Shown here piece by piece: positions 39,946 to 50,692 of a stretch of 64,000 nt of DNA. The notes under the pieces are model-generated. The model was not told where the DNA came from, did no database searches, and saw nothing but the letters and a program-made list of their open reading frames with translations. Made by a program: the position numbers and the translations under genes. Origin of the DNA: Nocardioides sp. BP30 (lineage in GTDB: Bacteria > Actinomycetota > Actinomycetes > Propionibacteriales > Nocardioidaceae); NCBI RefSeq assembly GCF_029873215.1, contig NZ_CP123620.1, positions 2,232,001 to 2,296,000 of the forward strand, in the 5' to 3' direction. How positions within the stretch are numbered: position 1 is the first letter of the stretch; each line of letters begins with the position of its first letter.

Positions 39946-40962
39946 ATGCGAGCTGTCGTCTACTCAGAGCCCGGTCCCTCCTCCGTCCTGCGCGTGGTCG
40001 AGCGTGAGGTGCCCGAGCCGGGACCCGGCGAGGTGCGCGTCCGGGTGGTGCGCGCCGGCGTGAACCCGACGGACTGGAAGCAGCGGGCGGGCGGCACCTA
40101 TCCGGCCCTGCCGTACGAGGAGATCACACCCGGGCAGGACGGGGCCGGCACGATCGATGCCCTGGGGGCGGGCGTGTCGGGCGTCGCCGCCGGCGACCGC
40201 GTCTGGCTCCACATGGCCCAGCACGGGTCGGCCTACGGCACCGCCGCCGAGTACGTCGTCGTACCGCTGCACAAGGCCGTGCCGCTGCCGCCCGCGGCGT
40301 CGTTCGACCTCGGTGCCTCGCTGGGCGTGCCCGCGGTGACGGCCCATCGGGCACTGACCAGCAGTGCCGACGCCGACCGGATCGCACCGGGGACCCTCGC
40401 CGGACGCACCGTCCTGGTCCAGGGCGGCGCCGGTGCGGTCGGCAACGCCGCGATCCAGCTCGCGCACTGGGCGGGCGCGAACGTGATCACCACCGTCAGC
40501 AGCGCCGAGAAGGGCGCGCTGGCCGCCGCGGCCGGCGCCGATCATGTCGTCAACTACCGCGAGGAGGATCCGGAGGCGGCGATCCGGCGGATCGCGCCCG
40601 ACGGGGTGGACCTGGTCGTCGAGGTGGCGCCTGCGCAGAACAACGATCTCGACCGGGCCGTGATCCGCAACGGCGGCACGATCGCCATCTACGCCAACAA
40701 CGGCGGCGACGAGATGACCCTGCCGCTGCGCGCGACCTTCTCGCTCAACCTGCGCTACCAGTTCGTGCTGCTCTACGGCGTGGCTCCCGAGCTGCTGGCG
40801 GCTGCGGCCGAGGACATCACCGCGGCGCTCGCTGCCGGCGCTCTCGGCGTCGGCGAGGAGCAGGGCATGCCGCTGCACCACTACAGCCTCGAGCGAGCGG
40901 CCGAGGCACACGATGCGGTCGAGGGTGGCGTGGTGGGCAAGGTGCTGCTCGACCTCGCGTGA
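39946..40962 (+). CDS. NADPH:quinone reductase-like MDR oxidoreductase
   Basis: A 338-residue medium-chain dehydrogenase/reductase of the zeta-crystallin (quinone oxidoreductase) group. A GroES-like domain (VNPTDWKQRAGG, TPGQDGAGTIDALG) is followed by the NAD(P)-binding domain with VLVQGGAGAVGNAAIQLA. The structural zinc cysteines of alcohol dehydrogenases are absent, as expected for this subgroup. The physiological substrate is unknown. It may be regulated by the divergent HTH protein. The pyr leader follows 47 bp after its stop. Confidence 0.88.
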   Translation: MRAVVYSEPGPSSVLRVVEREVPEPGPGEVRVRVVRAGVNPTDWKQRAGGTYPALPYEEITPGQDGAGTIDALGAGVSGVAAGDRVWLHMAQHGSAYGTAAEYVVVPLHKAVPLPPAASFDLGASLGVPAVTAHRALTSSADADRIAPGTLAGRTVLVQGGAGAVGNAAIQLAHWAGANVITTVSSAEKGALAAAAGADHVVNYREEDPEAAIRRIAPDGVDLVVEVAPAQNNDLDRAVIRNGGTIAIYANNGGDEMTLPLRATFSLNLRYQFVLLYGVAPELLAAAAEDITAALAAGALGVGEEQGMPLHHYSLERAAEAHDAVEGGVVGKVLLDLA

Positions 40963-41009
40963 GCCTGGCGTCGAGCCAGCGGAAATGGTGCGCCGCGAAG
41001 CGGCCGGGC

Positions 41010-41067
41010 TAGGCTGAGCGCCGTTCGACATTCCTTTAAGAGCCGTCCTGTGAGGCGGAGAAGGAGG
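41010..41067 (+). promoter_or_regulatory. Promoter -10 and PyrR-binding leader of pyrR-pyrB-pyrC
   Basis: TAGGCT (41010-41015) is a -10 candidate. It is followed by a short leader with CCTTTAAG (41033-41040) and GTCCTGTGAGGCGGAG (41045-41060), which ends in the AAGGAGG ribosome binding site. GTCCTGTGAGGC matches the known PyrR anti-terminator/binding-loop consensus. The PyrR site abuts the ribosome binding site, which fits PyrR blocking translation initiation, as reported in mycobacteria. An almost identical leader precedes carA. Confidence 0.8.
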
Positions 41068-41075
41068 TCTTCGCC

Positions 41076-41654
41076 GTGACGGCGAACCCTGACGAGGGCC
41101 GGATCGTCCTCGATGCCGAGGACATCGCGCGTGCGCTGACCCGCATCTCCCACGAGATCCTGGAGCGCAACAAGGGTGCGGAGGACCTGATCCTGCTGGG
41201 CCTGCAGACCCGGGGCGTCCCGCTCGCCCGGCGCATCGCCGAGAAGATCTCCGAGGTCGAGGGGATCGGCATCGCCACCGGAAGCCTGGACGTCACGATG
41301 TACCGCGACGACCTGCGCAGCAACCCCACCCGCACCCCGCACCGCACCGAGCTTCCCGGCGCCGGCATCGACGGCAAGACCGTCGTGCTGGTCGACGACG
41401 TGCTCTACTCCGGGCGCACCATCCGGGCCGCCCTGGACGCGCTCTCCGACCTCGGCCGCCCCGCTGTGGTGCGCCTCGCCGTACTCGTGGATCGGGGGCA
41501 TCGCCAGCTGCCGATCCGGGCCGACCACGTCGGCAAGAACCTGCCGACAGCGCGCGCTGAGCGGGTCCGGCTCAGCCTGGTCGAGGTCGACGGCCTCGAC
41601 GAGGTGCGCATCACCGAGCAGCCGGGGCAGCCGGGGCAGGAGTCCGCGCGATGA
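41076..41654 (+). CDS. pyrR: Pyrimidine operon regulator / uracil phosphoribosyltransferase PyrR
   Basis: A 192-residue PRT-fold RNA-binding regulator. The PRPP motif [18 protein letters not shown] is intact and [16 protein letters not shown] and [11 protein letters not shown] are typical. With UMP or UTP it binds the leader RNA and lowers pyr expression; many homologues also have weak uracil phosphoribosyltransferase activity. The GTG start is 8 bp after an AAGGAGG that lies next to its own PyrR-binding motif, so autoregulation is expected. The stop overlaps pyrB by 4 bp. Confidence 0.95.
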   Translation: MTANPDEGRIVLDAEDIARALTRISHEILERNKGAEDLILLGLQTRGVPLARRIAEKISEVEGIGIATGSLDVTMYRDDLRSNPTRTPHRTELPGAGIDGKTVVLVDDVLYSGRTIRAALDALSDLGRPAVVRLAVLVDRGHRQLPIRADHVGKNLPTARAERVRLSLVEVDGLDEVRITEQPGQPGQESAR

Positions 41655-42601
41655 CCCGCCACCTGCTGAGCATCGACGACGTGAGCGTCGCCGACATCCA
41701 CCAGCTCTTCGAGACCGCAGCCGAGATGCACGACGTGCAGCGCCGCGAGGTCAAGAAGCTGCCCGCGCTCCGGGGTCGTACGGTGATCAACCTGTTCTTC
41801 GAGGACTCCACCCGGACGCGATCCAGCTTCGAGATCGCCGGCAAGTGGCTCTCGGCCGACGTCATCAACCTCTCCGCGAAGGGCTCCTCGACCTCCAAGG
41901 GGGAGTCGCTGCGCGACACGGTCCTGACGGTCACCGCGATGGGCATCGACGGCCTCGTGATGCGCCACTCCGCCTCGGGGGCGGCGCACCAGGTGGCCGG
42001 GTGGCTCGACATCCCGGTGATCAACGCCGGCGACGGCATGCACGAGCATCCGACCCAGGCCCTCCTCGACGGGTACACGCTGACCCGCCGCCTCGGGTCG
42101 CTGGAGGGCAGGCACGTCGTCATCGTCGGCGACCTGACCCACTCGCGGGTGTTCCGCTCCAACATCAAGTCGCTGACCAAGCTCGGGGCGAGGGTCACGG
42201 TCGTCGCACCGCCGACGCTGATGCCCAGTGGCGTGGGGGCCTGGTCCGAGCAGGCCGGCTTCGCCACGTCGTACGACCTCGACGCGGTGCTGCCGGAGGC
42301 CGACGCGGTGATGATGCTGCGGGTGCAGAAGGAGCGGATGTCGGGTGGGTACTTCCCCTCGCCACGGGAGTACACGGTCGGCTACGGCCTCACCCGCTCG
42401 CGGTTGGACCTGCTCAAGCCAGGCACCCCGATCCTGCACCCGGGCCCGATGAACCGTGGCCTGGAGATCGCCGCCGACGCCGCCGACGCGGCCGACAGCC
42501 TGATCCTCGACCAGGTCTCGGCCGGCGTAGCCGTCCGGATGGCAGTGCTCTACCACCTGCTCGCCGGAGAGGCGGCATCGAACTCGGGGGGAAGCCGATG
42601 A
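41651..42601 (+). CDS. pyrB: Aspartate carbamoyltransferase catalytic subunit
   Basis: A 316-residue ATCase that joins carbamoyl phosphate and aspartate, the first committed pyrimidine step. The carbamoyl-phosphate motif STRTRSSFE, the [11 protein letters not shown] segment and the HPGPMNRG tail motif are present. No pyrI regulatory chain is seen, so it should be the unregulated trimer or a complex with DHOase. It overlaps both pyrR and pyrC by 4 bp. Confidence 0.96.
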   Translation: MTRHLLSIDDVSVADIHQLFETAAEMHDVQRREVKKLPALRGRTVINLFFEDSTRTRSSFEIAGKWLSADVINLSAKGSSTSKGESLRDTVLTVTAMGIDGLVMRHSASGAAHQVAGWLDIPVINAGDGMHEHPTQALLDGYTLTRRLGSLEGRHVVIVGDLTHSRVFRSNIKSLTKLGARVTVVAPPTLMPSGVGAWSEQAGFATSYDLDAVLPEADAVMMLRVQKERMSGGYFPSPREYTVGYGLTRSRLDLLKPGTPILHPGPMNRGLEIAADAADAADSLILDQVSAGVAVRMAVLYHLLAGEAASNSGGSR

Positions 42602-43896
42602 CCGACCTGCTGATCAAGGGCGCCTCGATCCTGGGGCAGCGCACCGCCGACGTGTACGTCGAGGACGGTGTGGTCAGTGCCGTGGGGACGTCGGCCGGCT
42701 CGGCCCGCGAGGCCGGGCGCGTCGGGCAGGTCGAGACCGTCGACGCCGACGGCCTGGTGCTGCTGCCCGGCCTGGTCGACCTGCACACCCACCTGCGCGA
42801 GCCGGGGCGCGAGGACGCCGAGACGGTGCTGACCGGCTCGCAGGCAGCCGCCGCGGGCGGCTTCACCGCCGTGCTGGCGATGGCCAACACCACGCCCGTC
42901 ACCGACACCGCCGAGGCCGCCGAGCGCGTGCTGGACCTGGGCCGGGCCGCCGGCCTGGTGGACGTGCAGCCGGTGGGCGCCGTCACCAAGGGGCTGGCCG
43001 GCGAGGAGCTCGCCGAGCTCGGCCTGATGGCGCGGTCGCGTGCCCGCGTGCGGGTGTTCTCCGACGACGGCCGGTGCGTCGGCGACGCACGGGTGATGCG
43101 GCGGGCGCTGGAGTACGTCAAGGCGTTCGGCGGCGTCGTCTCCCAGCACAGCCAGGACCCGGCGCTGGCGCCGCACGCCGCGTGCTGCCACGAGGGACCG
43201 CTCTCCGGAGAGCTCGGGCTGCCCGGCTGGCCGGGCGTGGCCGAGGAGGTCATCGTGGCGCGCGACGTGATGCTGGCGCGCCACACCGGCTCGCGCGTCC
43301 ATGTCGCGCACGTCTCCACCGCCGGCTCGGTCGAGGTGGTCCGCTGGGCCAAGGCGCAGGGCATCGCGGTGACGGCGGAGGTCACCCCGCATCACCTGCT
43401 GCTGACGACCGACCTGCTGCGCGACTACGACCCGACGTACAAGGTCAACCCGCCGCTGCGCCCGGCCGAGGACGTCGAGGCACTGCGCGAGGCACTGGCC
43501 GACGGCACCATCGACGCTGTCGCCACCGACCACGCACCGCACGCCCGTCACGACAAGGAGCACGCGTTCGTCGACGCGGCGTTCGGGATGCTCGGGCTGG
43601 AGACGGCGCTCTCGGTCGTGACCTCGGTGATGGTGGAGTCCGGTCGTCTCGACTGGGCCGGTGTCGCGCGGGTCATGTCGACCGCGCCGGCCGGGATCGC
43701 CGGCCTGGAGGCCCACGGGCGTCCCATCGCCGTCGGTGAGCCCGCGAACCTCACCCTCCTCGACCCGTCGCACAGCTACGCGGTGGACCGCGAGGAGTCG
43801 CTGTCGCTCTCGCGGAACAACCCCTGGCACGGGCGCACGCTGACCGGCCGCGTGGTCGGCACCTGGCTGCGGGGCACGCGCACCTTCGGCGGCTGA
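42598..43896 (+). CDS. pyrC: Dihydroorotase
   Basis: A 432-residue type I dihydroorotase of the amidohydrolase superfamily, converting carbamoyl aspartate to dihydroorotate. Metal ligands are in [24 protein letters not shown] and ATDHAPH, with KVNPPLRP for substrate. The ATG overlaps the pyrB stop by 4 bp. It ends the first pyr unit; the remaining pyr genes resume 1.3 kb downstream after an insertion of two unrelated genes. Confidence 0.95.
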   Translation: MTDLLIKGASILGQRTADVYVEDGVVSAVGTSAGSAREAGRVGQVETVDADGLVLLPGLVDLHTHLREPGREDAETVLTGSQAAAAGGFTAVLAMANTTPVTDTAEAAERVLDLGRAAGLVDVQPVGAVTKGLAGEELAELGLMARSRARVRVFSDDGRCVGDARVMRRALEYVKAFGGVVSQHSQDPALAPHAACCHEGPLSGELGLPGWPGVAEEVIVARDVMLARHTGSRVHVAHVSTAGSVEVVRWAKAQGIAVTAEVTPHHLLLTTDLLRDYDPTYKVNPPLRPAEDVEALREALADGTIDAVATDHAPHARHDKEHAFVDAAFGMLGLETALSVVTSVMVESGRLDWAGVARVMSTAPAGIAGLEAHGRPIAVGEPANLTLLDPSHSYAVDREESLSLSRNNPWHGRTLTGRVVGTWLRGTRTFGG

Positions 43897-43907
43897 GCGC
43901 CGCGGGT

Positions 43908-43913
43908 TAGCCT
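43908..43913 (+). promoter_or_regulatory. Candidate -10 for leaderless DUF1810 mRNA
   Basis: TAGCCT, 6 nt before the GTG at 43920, repeats the spacing seen before other leaderless candidates in the window. Confidence 0.45.
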
Positions 43914-43919
43914 CGAGGG

Positions 43920-44351
43920 GTGAGTGACGACTTCGAGCTGGACCGCTTCCTCGCCGCCCAGGCCGGCGGGGTGCACGAGCAGGCGCTCGCCGAGCTCAGG
44001 GCGGGCCGCAAGACCAGCCACTGGATGTGGTTCGTCTTCCCGCAGGTGGCCGGGCTGGGCTCCTCGCCGACCGCCCAGCGCTACGCGATCGGCTCGCTGG
44101 CCGAGGCCCAGGGCTACGGGGCGCACCCGGTGCTCGGCCCGCGGCTGCGCGAGGTGAGTGCGGCGGTGTCGGTCTTCGACGGTACGCCGGAGGAGCTCCT
44201 CGGCGGGATCGACGCTGCGAAGCTGCGCTCGTCCATGACGCTCTTCGAGGCCGCGGCACCGGACGAGCCGCTCTTCGCCGAGGTGCTGGAGCGGCACTTC
44301 GGCGGCTCGCGGTGCGAGCACACGCTGCGGTTCATCGCCGAGCACCCCTGA
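43920..44351 (+). CDS. DUF1810 family protein
   Basis: A 143-residue soluble protein with the DUF1810 signature at DFELDRFLAAQ, a pattern like ELRAGRKTSHWMWFVFPQ, and SPTAQRYAIGSLAEAQGY. The function is not established. It lies between the two halves of the pyrimidine cluster with its own putative promoter and a strong terminator, so it looks like an independent insertion rather than a pathway member. The last residues, RFIAEHP, are echoed in a small downstream reading frame. Confidence 0.88.
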   Translation: MSDDFELDRFLAAQAGGVHEQALAELRAGRKTSHWMWFVFPQVAGLGSSPTAQRYAIGSLAEAQGYGAHPVLGPRLREVSAAVSVFDGTPEELLGGIDAAKLRSSMTLFEAAAPDEPLFAEVLERHFGGSRCEHTLRFIAEHP

Positions 44352-44354
44352 GCG

Positions 44355-44404
44355 AGAACGTGGAGTGTGGTGCGCACCAGGTGCGCACAAGACTCCACGG
44401 TTCT
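44355..44404 (+). terminator. Long hairpin after the DUF1810 gene
   Basis: AGAACGTGGAGT (44355-44366) pairs with ACTCCACGGTTCT (44392-44404) apart from one bulge. Inside, GTGCGCACC (44370-44378) pairs perfectly with GGTGCGCAC (44380-44388). It begins 4 bases after the stop codon. It lacks a long T-tract but is by far the strongest fold in this interval. Confidence 0.75.
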
Positions 44405-44426
44405 GCCAGGGTGATGCGGGTGGGCG

Positions 44427-44522
44427 ATGTGTTCTCGGACAAGCCTCGAGTTAGCCCTGTGCGATCGGGCGCCGTTCCACCAGATCGGATTCGCCTGGCA
44501 GTTGGTCGCGGAGCACCCCTGA
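44427..44522 (+). other. Possible gene remnant or 31-codon small ORF
   Basis: A 31-codon frame ends LVAEHP and TGA. Its last 20 bases, GTCGCGGAGCACCCCTGAGC with the stop inside, nearly repeat the end of the DUF1810 gene (IAEHP, TGA). No ribosome-binding site is visible. It may be a leftover of a partly duplicated or deleted gene between the terminator and the DUF1697 gene. Confidence 0.3.
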
Positions 44523-44536
44523 GCCTGCTCGACCGC

Positions 44537-45067
44537 TCAGTTCATCTTCTTCAGGATCCGCGCCAGCGTCAGCGGGGTGCGCGAGGTGGTCTGCTTGCGG
44601 TAGGCGCGGTCGAGCCACTTCATCACCTCGGGGCCGCCCGTCACGGTGGTGTCGTGGATGGTGCACAGCGCCCCGTCGACCATTCCGATCACCTGCACGC
44701 CGGGCTGCTCGGGCGGCGTGGGTGCTGAAGCCGGCGGCTCCTTGAAGTACGTCACCAGCTGGTAGGACGCCTTGCCGTGCGGGGTGTCGCCGAAGGGACG
44801 CTGATCGAGCAGGTGGGCGATCTGCTCCGCCGAGCGCACCACCGTCATCGCGCTGAAGCCGCGCAGCTCGGGCCAGGCCGCCTCGATGCGCCTGCCGAGC
44901 TCGTCGGTGTCTGCGCCGCCGGGGGCGCTGAAGACGATGTTGCCGCTGCTGATCACCGACAGCACGTCGGTGAACCCGAGCTCCTCCAGCACCCCGCGCA
45001 GCGACTCGTTGGACTTGCGCGGGTCGCCGGGGCCGATGCCGCGGATCAGGGCCGCGTAGCTCGTCAT
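44537..45067 (-). CDS. DUF1697 domain-containing protein
   Basis: A 176-residue soluble protein with the DUF1697 pattern: TSYAALIRGIGPG at the N-terminus, LEELGFTDVLSVISSGNIVFSA in the middle and WLDRAYRKQTTSRT near the C-terminus (normally NWRT/TTRN). Function unknown. It is on the minus strand, divergent from carA. Its ATG is 6 nt from ACGGTA (45074-45079), the reverse complement of TACCGT, suggesting a leaderless mRNA. Together with DUF1810 it separates the two pyrimidine units. Confidence 0.87.
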   Translation of the reverse strand: MTSYAALIRGIGPGDPRKSNESLRGVLEELGFTDVLSVISSGNIVFSAPGGADTDELGRRIEAAWPELRGFSAMTVVRSAEQIAHLLDQRPFGDTPHGKASYQLVTYFKEPPASAPTPPEQPGVQVIGMVDGALCTIHDTTVTGGPEVMKWLDRAYRKQTTSRTPLTLARILKKMN

Positions 45068-45108
45068 GGGGTCACGGTAGCGATGCCGGACCGCCCTCGC
45101 CCGGCTGA

Positions 45109-45166
45109 TAAGGTCACGGCGAACCGAACATCCTTTAAGCACCGTCCTGTGAGGCGGAGAAGGAGG
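45109..45166 (+). promoter_or_regulatory. Promoter -10 and PyrR-binding leader of carA operon
   Basis: TAAGGT (45109-45114) is a -10 candidate. The leader at 45131-45166 matches the one before pyrR base for base over 33 of 35 positions, including TCCTTTAAG, CCGTCCTGTGAGG and CGGAGAAGGAGG. The PyrR-binding loop again abuts the ribosome binding site of the GTG start at 45172. Confidence 0.8.
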
Positions 45167-45171
45167 CCCGG

Positions 45172-46308
45172 GTGCACAGTCGTGCCGCCACCCCTGCACT
45201 GCTCGTCCTGGAGGACGGGCGCACCTTCCACGGTGAGTCCTACGGCGCCGAGGGGGAGACCTTCGGCGAGGCAGTCTTCGCGACCGGCATGACCGGTTAC
45301 CAGGAGACGCTGACCGACCCGTCCTATCACGGCCAGGTCGTGGTCCAGACCGCGCCGCACATCGGCAACACCGGTGTGAACGACGAGGACCCCGAGTCCA
45401 AGCGGATCTGGGTCGCCGGCTACGTCGTCCGCGATCCCGCCCGCGTCCCGTCCAACTGGCGCTCGCGCCGGACGCTGGACGAGGAGCTGAGGGCCCAGGG
45501 CGTCGTCGGGATCTCCGGCATCGACACCCGTGCCCTGACCCGGCACCTGCGCGAGCGCGGCTCGATGCGGGTGGGCATCTCCACCCAGGAGACCGACCCC
45601 GGGAGCCTGCTGGCGAAGGTGCAGGCCGCCGCCGAGATGGCCGGCTCGAACCTCTCGGACGCCGTCTCCACCCCGCAGGCCTACGTCGTCCCGGCCCAGG
45701 GCGAGAAGCGCTTCACCGTCGCCGCCCTCGACCTCGGCATCAAGGACATGACGCCGCACCGGATGGCCGAGCGCGGCATCGAGGTGCACGTGCTGCCGGC
45801 GACCAGCTCCATCGACGACGTCCTCGCCGTGCGACCGGACGGCCTCTTCTACTCCAACGGCCCCGGCGATCCGGCCGCCACCACCGGCCAGATCGAGGTG
45901 CTGCAGGAGGCGCTGAGCCGCGACCTGCCCTACTTCGGGATCTGCTTCGGCAACCAGCTCTTCGGCCGCGCCCTCGGCTTCGGCACCTACAAGCTCAAGT
46001 ACGGTCACCGCGGCATCAACCAGCCCGTCCAGGACCTGACCACCGGCAAGGTCGAGGTGACCGCGCACAACCACGGCTTCGCCGTCGACGCGCCGACGGA
46101 CCGGGCGACCACGACGCCGTACGGCGAGGCCCGTGTCAGCCACGTCAACCTCAACGACGACTGCGTCGAGGGCCTGGAGTTGCGTGATGCGGAGACCAAC
46201 CGACTGAAGAGCTTCTCGGTCCAGTACCACCCGGAGGCCGCGGCGGGACCGCACGATGCGGCGTACCTCTTCGACCGTTTCGTCAGCCTGCTCGAGGGGA
46301 CCATCTGA
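45172..46308 (+). CDS. carA: Carbamoyl-phosphate synthase small subunit
   Basis: A 378-residue glutamine amidotransferase chain supplying ammonia to CarB. The N-terminal domain has [15 protein letters not shown] and [15 protein letters not shown]. The class I glutaminase domain has the nucleophile in [16 protein letters not shown] and the His-Glu pair in [13 protein letters not shown]. The F-G-N form of the nucleophile motif is normal for actinobacteria. The GTG start follows the PyrR-type leader. It overlaps carB by 1 bp (TGATG). Confidence 0.96.
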   Translation: MHSRAATPALLVLEDGRTFHGESYGAEGETFGEAVFATGMTGYQETLTDPSYHGQVVVQTAPHIGNTGVNDEDPESKRIWVAGYVVRDPARVPSNWRSRRTLDEELRAQGVVGISGIDTRALTRHLRERGSMRVGISTQETDPGSLLAKVQAAAEMAGSNLSDAVSTPQAYVVPAQGEKRFTVAALDLGIKDMTPHRMAERGIEVHVLPATSSIDDVLAVRPDGLFYSNGPGDPAATTGQIEVLQEALSRDLPYFGICFGNQLFGRALGFGTYKLKYGHRGINQPVQDLTTGKVEVTAHNHGFAVDAPTDRATTTPYGEARVSHVNLNDDCVEGLELRDAETNRLKSFSVQYHPEAAAGPHDAAYLFDRFVSLLEGTI

Positions 46309-49300
46309 TGCCGAAGCGCGAAGACATCACCTCCGTCCTGGTGATCGGGTCCGGCCCGATCGTGATCGGCCAGGCCTGCGAGTTCGACTACTCCGGCACC
46401 CAGGCGTGCCGGATCCTCAAGGCCGAGGGCCTGCGGGTCATCCTGGTCAACTCCAACCCGGCGACGATCATGACCGATCCGGAGTTCGCCGACGCGACCT
46501 ACGTCGAGCCGATCACGCCGGAGTTCGTCGAGAAGGTCATCGCCAAGGAGCGCCCCGACGCGATCCTGCCCACCCTCGGCGGCCAGACCGCTCTCAACAC
46601 CGCCACGGCGCTGCACGAGAACGGCGTGCTGGAGAAGTACGGCGTGGAGATGATCGGCGCCTCCTTCGAGGCGATCCACCGCGGTGAGAACCGCGAGCTG
46701 TTCAACGACATCGTGCGCAAGGTCGGGGGAGAGGTCGCCCGCTCGTTCGTCTGCCATTCGATGGACGAGGTGGAGAAGGCGACCGCCGAGCTGGGCTTCC
46801 CGGTCGTGATCCGGCCCTCGTTCACGATGGGTGGGCTGGGCTCCGGCATCGCCTACGACGCCGAGGACCTGCACCGCATCGCCGGCGCCGGGCTGTCGGC
46901 CTCGCCCACCACCGAGGTCCTCATCGAGGAGTCGATCCTGGGGTGGAAGGAGTACGAGCTGGAGGTGATGCGCGACCGTGCCGACAACGTCGTCATCATC
47001 TGCTCGATCGAGAACTTCGATCCCGTCGGGGTCCACACCGGCGACTCGATCACCGTCGCCCCGGCGATGACACTGACCGACCGGGAGTACCAGCACCTGC
47101 GCGATCTCGCCATCGGGATCATCCGCGAGGTCGGCGTCGACACCGGCGGCTGCAACATCCAGTACGCCGTCAACCCCGCCGACGGCCGCGTCATCGTCAT
47201 CGAGATGAACCCGCGCGTCTCCCGGTCCTCCGCGCTCGCGTCGAAGGCGACCGGCTACCCGATCGCGAAGATCGCGGCCAAGGTCGCCGTCGGCTACACG
47301 CTCGACGAGATCGCCAACGACATCACCGAGGTCACCGCCGCCTCCTTCGAGCCGACGCTCGACTACGTGGTCGTGAAGGTGCCGCGGTTCGCGTTCGAGA
47401 AGTTCCCGACGGCGGACGCCACCCTGACCACGCACATGAAGTCGGTCGGCGAGGCGATGGCCATCGGCCGGAACTTCACCGAGGCGCTCAACAAGGCGCT
47501 GCGCAGCCAGGAGAAGAAGGATGCGCAGTTCGACTTCGCCACCCGGATCGAAGCGGACCTCGCGAGCCTGCTCGAGCAGATCGAGGTCCCGCACGACGGT
47601 CGCCTGCAGCAGGTGATGCTGGCGATCCGTGCCGGCGCGACGCCCGAGCAGATCTTCGACGCGACCAAGATCGACCCCTGGTACGTCGACCAGCTCTTCC
47701 TCATCCACGAGGTGGCCACCGCCGTGGAGACCGCGGCCGAGCTCGACGCCGCCACGCTGCGGCTGGCCAAGCGGCACGGCCTCTCCGACGTGCAGATCGC
47801 GCAGATCCGCGCGATCAGCGAGGACGAGGTCCGCGCGGCGCGCTTCGGCCTCGGTGTGCGACCCGTCTACAAGACGGTCGACACCTGCGCCGCCGAGTTC
47901 GCCGCGAAGACGCCGTACCACTACTCCTCCTACGACGAGGAGACCGAGGTCGCGCCCCGCGAGCGCCCGGCGGTCCTGATCCTCGGCTCCGGGCCCAACC
48001 GGATCGGTCAGGGCATCGAGTTCGACTACTCGTGCGTGCACGCCGCCCTGGAGCTGTCCAAGATCGGCTACGAGACGATCATGGTCAACTGCAACCCGGA
48101 GACGGTCTCCACCGACTACGACACCTCCGACCGGCTCTACTTCGAGCCGCTCACCTTCGAGGACGTGCTCGAGATCGTCGAGGCCGAGCGTGCCGCCGGC
48201 CCGATCGCCGGCGTGATCGCCACCCTCGGTGGTCAGACCCCGCTCGGCCTGGCGCAGCGGTTGCAGGACGCCGGCGTCCCGATCGTCGGCACCTCGCCGG
48301 AGGCGATCGACCTCGCCGAGGAGCGCGGCGCGTTCGGCCGGGTGCTCGCCGAGGCCGGCCTGGTCGCGCCGAAGCACGGCACCGCCGTCTCCTTCGAGGA
48401 GGCGCGCGAGATCGCGCACGAGATCGGCTACCCAGTCCTGGTCCGCCCGTCCTACGTGCTGGGCGGTCGCGGCATGCAGATCGTCTACGACGACGAGGCA
48501 CTGCACACCTACATCGACGCCGCGATGGGCGAGATCGGCATCACCGCCGAGCGTCCGGTGCTGGTCGACCGGTTCATCGACGATGCGGTCGAGATCGACG
48601 TGGACGCGCTCTACGACGGCACCGAGCTCTTCCTCGGCGGCGTGATGGAGCACATCGAGGAGGCCGGGATCCACTCCGGGGACTCCTCGTGCGCGCTGCC
48701 GCCGATCACGCTGGGCCGCTCCGAGATCGACCGGATCCGTGCGGCCACCGAGGCGATCGCGGCCGGGGTCGGCGTCCGGGGCCTGATCAACATCCAGTTC
48801 GCGCTCGGTGCCGACGTGCTCTACGTCATCGAGGCCAACCCGCGTGCCTCGCGCACGGTGCCGTTCGTCTCCAAGGCGACCGGCACGTCGCTGGCCAAGG
48901 CGGCGGCCCGGGTCATGCTCGGGGAGTCCATCGCGGACCTGCGCAAGGCCGGGGTGCTGCCCGCCGAGGGCGACGGCGGCGTGTTGCCCGCCGACGCTCC
49001 GATCGCGGTCAAGGAGGCGGTGCTGCCGTTCAACCGGTTCCGCACCAAGGAGGGCCAGTTCGTCGACACCGTTCTCGGCCCGGAGATGAAGTCGACCGGC
49101 GAGGTGATGGGCTTCGACGCCGACTTCGGCAAGGCGTTCGCGAAGGCACAGGCGGGCTCCTTCGGCCCGCTGCCGACCAGCGGCAAGGTCTTCGTCTCGA
49201 TCGCCAACCGGGACAAGCGGACGATGATCTTCCCGGCCCGCGTCCTGGCCGACTACGGCTTCGAGATCCTGGCGACCGAGGGCACGGCCGAGGTCCTGCG

Positions 49301-49616
49301 CCGCAACGGCGTCCCCTCCACGGTCGTGCGCAAGCACTCCTCGGGGATCGGGCCGGACGGGGAGAAGACGGTCGTGGGGATGATCCTCGACGGCGAGATC
49401 GACCTCATCGTCAACACGCCGAACGGGTCGGCCACCGGCGCGCGAGCCGACGGCTACGAGATCCGCTCCGCGGCCGTGCTGTCAGGCACACCCTGCATCA
49501 CCACCGTCCAGGGTGCTGCAGCGGCGGTGCAGGGCATCGCGGCGCTGCGGGCCGGTGGGATCGGCGTACGGTCGCTGCAGGAGTGGGCGGCGCTGGGCTC
49601 CGGCGAGGCGCGTTGA
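46308..49616 (+). CDS. carB: Carbamoyl-phosphate synthase large subunit
   Basis: A 1102-residue enzyme making carbamoyl phosphate for pyrimidines and arginine. The two homologous halves each carry an ATP-grasp domain: [20 protein letters not shown] near the start and [20 protein letters not shown] near residue 563. The allosteric MGS-like domain forms the C-terminal 130 residues. Length and motifs are normal. It is coupled to carA upstream and pyrD downstream by single-base overlaps. Confidence 0.97.
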   Translation: MPKREDITSVLVIGSGPIVIGQACEFDYSGTQACRILKAEGLRVILVNSNPATIMTDPEFADATYVEPITPEFVEKVIAKERPDAILPTLGGQTALNTATALHENGVLEKYGVEMIGASFEAIHRGENRELFNDIVRKVGGEVARSFVCHSMDEVEKATAELGFPVVIRPSFTMGGLGSGIAYDAEDLHRIAGAGLSASPTTEVLIEESILGWKEYELEVMRDRADNVVIICSIENFDPVGVHTGDSITVAPAMTLTDREYQHLRDLAIGIIREVGVDTGGCNIQYAVNPADGRVIVIEMNPRVSRSSALASKATGYPIAKIAAKVAVGYTLDEIANDITEVTAASFEPTLDYVVVKVPRFAFEKFPTADATLTTHMKSVGEAMAIGRNFTEALNKALRSQEKKDAQFDFATRIEADLASLLEQIEVPHDGRLQQVMLAIRAGATPEQIFDATKIDPWYVDQLFLIHEVATAVETAAELDAATLRLAKRHGLSDVQIAQIRAISEDEVRAARFGLGVRPVYKTVDTCAAEFAAKTPYHYSSYDEETEVAPRERPAVLILGSGPNRIGQGIEFDYSCVHAALELSKIGYETIMVNCNPETVSTDYDTSDRLYFEPLTFEDVLEIVEAERAAGPIAGVIATLGGQTPLGLAQRLQDAGVPIVGTSPEAIDLAEERGAFGRVLAEAGLVAPKHGTAVSFEEAREIAHEIGYPVLVRPSYVLGGRGMQIVYDDEALHTYIDAAMGEIGITAERPVLVDRFIDDAVEIDVDALYDGTELFLGGVMEHIEEAGIHSGDSSCALPPITLGRSEIDRIRAATEAIAAGVGVRGLINIQFALGADVLYVIEANPRASRTVPFVSKATGTSLAKAAARVMLGESIADLRKAGVLPAEGDGGVLPADAPIAVKEAVLPFNRFRTKEGQFVDTVLGPEMKSTGEVMGFDADFGKAFAKAQAGSFGPLPTSGKVFVSIANRDKRTMIFPARVLADYGFEILATEGTAEVLRRNGVPSTVVRKHSSGIGPDGEKTVVGMILDGEIDLIVNTPNGSATGARADGYEIRSAAVLSGTPCITTVQGAAAAVQGIAALRAGGIGVRSLQEWAALGSGEAR

Positions 49617-50692
49617 TGCCGGGTCCGTACCGGCTGCTCTTCGACCAGTTCCTGGTCCGTTCCGACCCGGAGGAGGCGCACCATCGCGCCTTCGCCGCCA
49701 TCCGGGCGGCGGGCCCGGTGCTCTCCCGACGGTCGTTCCCGGGCACCCCGGTGAGGGCGATGGGGCTGAGCTTCCCGAACGCCTTCGGTCTGGCCGCGGG
49801 CTTCGACAAGAACGCACTCGGCATCGACGCTCTGGCCGGGCTCGGCTTCGGCCACGTCGAGATCGGCACCGTCACCGGCGAGCCGCAGCCGGGCAACCCG
49901 CAGCCCCGGCTGTTCCGGCTGGTCAACGACCGCGCCGTGGTCAACCGGATGGGCTTCAACAACGACGGCGCCGAGGTCGTCGCAAACCGCCTGCGGCACC
50001 GCGCCGAGCGACTGGCCCGCCACCCGCAGCGGCAGCGGCCGGTGCTCGGCGTCAACATCGGCAAGACCAAGGTCGTCCCGGAGGACGACCAGGCGGCGGT
50101 CGAGCGTGACTACGCCAAGTCCGCCCGGCTGCTCGCGCCGTACGCCGACTACCTCGTGGTCAACGTCAGCTCGCCGAACACACCGGGTCTGCGCACCCTG
50201 CAGTCGATCGAGCGGCTGCAGCCGCTGCTGGAGCACGTACGGCGTACGGCTGACGCGTCGACGCAGACCCGGGTCCCGCTGCTGGTCAAGATCGCTCCCG
50301 ACCTGGCCGACGAGGACGTCCTCGCGGTGGCCGACATGGCGCTGGCGATCGGGCTGGACGGCATCATCGCGACCAACACGACGATCAGCCGTGACGGGCT
50401 CCGGGCGCATCCGCACGAGCTCAGCGAGATCGGCGCCGGCGGCCTGTCGGGCCGTCCGCTGCGTCCGCGGGCTGTTGAGGTGATCCGGATGCTGCGCGAG
50501 CGCGTCGGCGACCCTGCGACGGACTCAGGCCGACGGCGCCTGACCCTCATCGGAGTGGGCGGCATCGAGACCGTCGAGGACGCGCGGGAGCGGCTGCGTG
50601 CCGGTGCCGACCTGCTGCAGGGCTACACGGCGTTCATCTACGAGGGTCCACTGTGGCCGCGGCGGATCGCGAGAGGACTGAGCCATGGCTGA
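49616..50692 (+). CDS. pyrD: Dihydroorotate dehydrogenase (class 2, quinone)
   Basis: A 358-residue flavoenzyme with an N-terminal membrane-associating helical region ([17 protein letters not shown]), the class 2 segment [19 protein letters not shown], the catalytic serine in [14 protein letters not shown] and [15 protein letters not shown]. It oxidises dihydroorotate to orotate using menaquinone at the membrane. The ATG overlaps the carB stop by one base and its end overlaps pyrF by 8 bp. Confidence 0.95.
   Translation: MPGPYRLLFDQFLVRSDPEEAHHRAFAAIRAAGPVLSRRSFPGTPVRAMGLSFPNAFGLAAGFDKNALGIDALAGLGFGHVEIGTVTGEPQPGNPQPRLFRLVNDRAVVNRMGFNNDGAEVVANRLRHRAERLARHPQRQRPVLGVNIGKTKVVPEDDQAAVERDYAKSARLLAPYADYLVVNVSSPNTPGLRTLQSIERLQPLLEHVRRTADASTQTRVPLLVKIAPDLADEDVLAVADMALAIGLDGIIATNTTISRDGLRAHPHELSEIGAGGLSGRPLRPRAVEVIRMLRERVGDPATDSGRRRLTLIGVGGIETVEDARERLRAGADLLQGYTAFIYEGPLWPRRIARGLSHG

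Noticed and set aside
45955..45980. Altered catalytic motif in CarA (GICFGNQ instead of GICLGHQ)
   Set aside because: The nucleophilic cysteine and the downstream His-Glu are intact, and this variant is usual in actinobacterial CarA.
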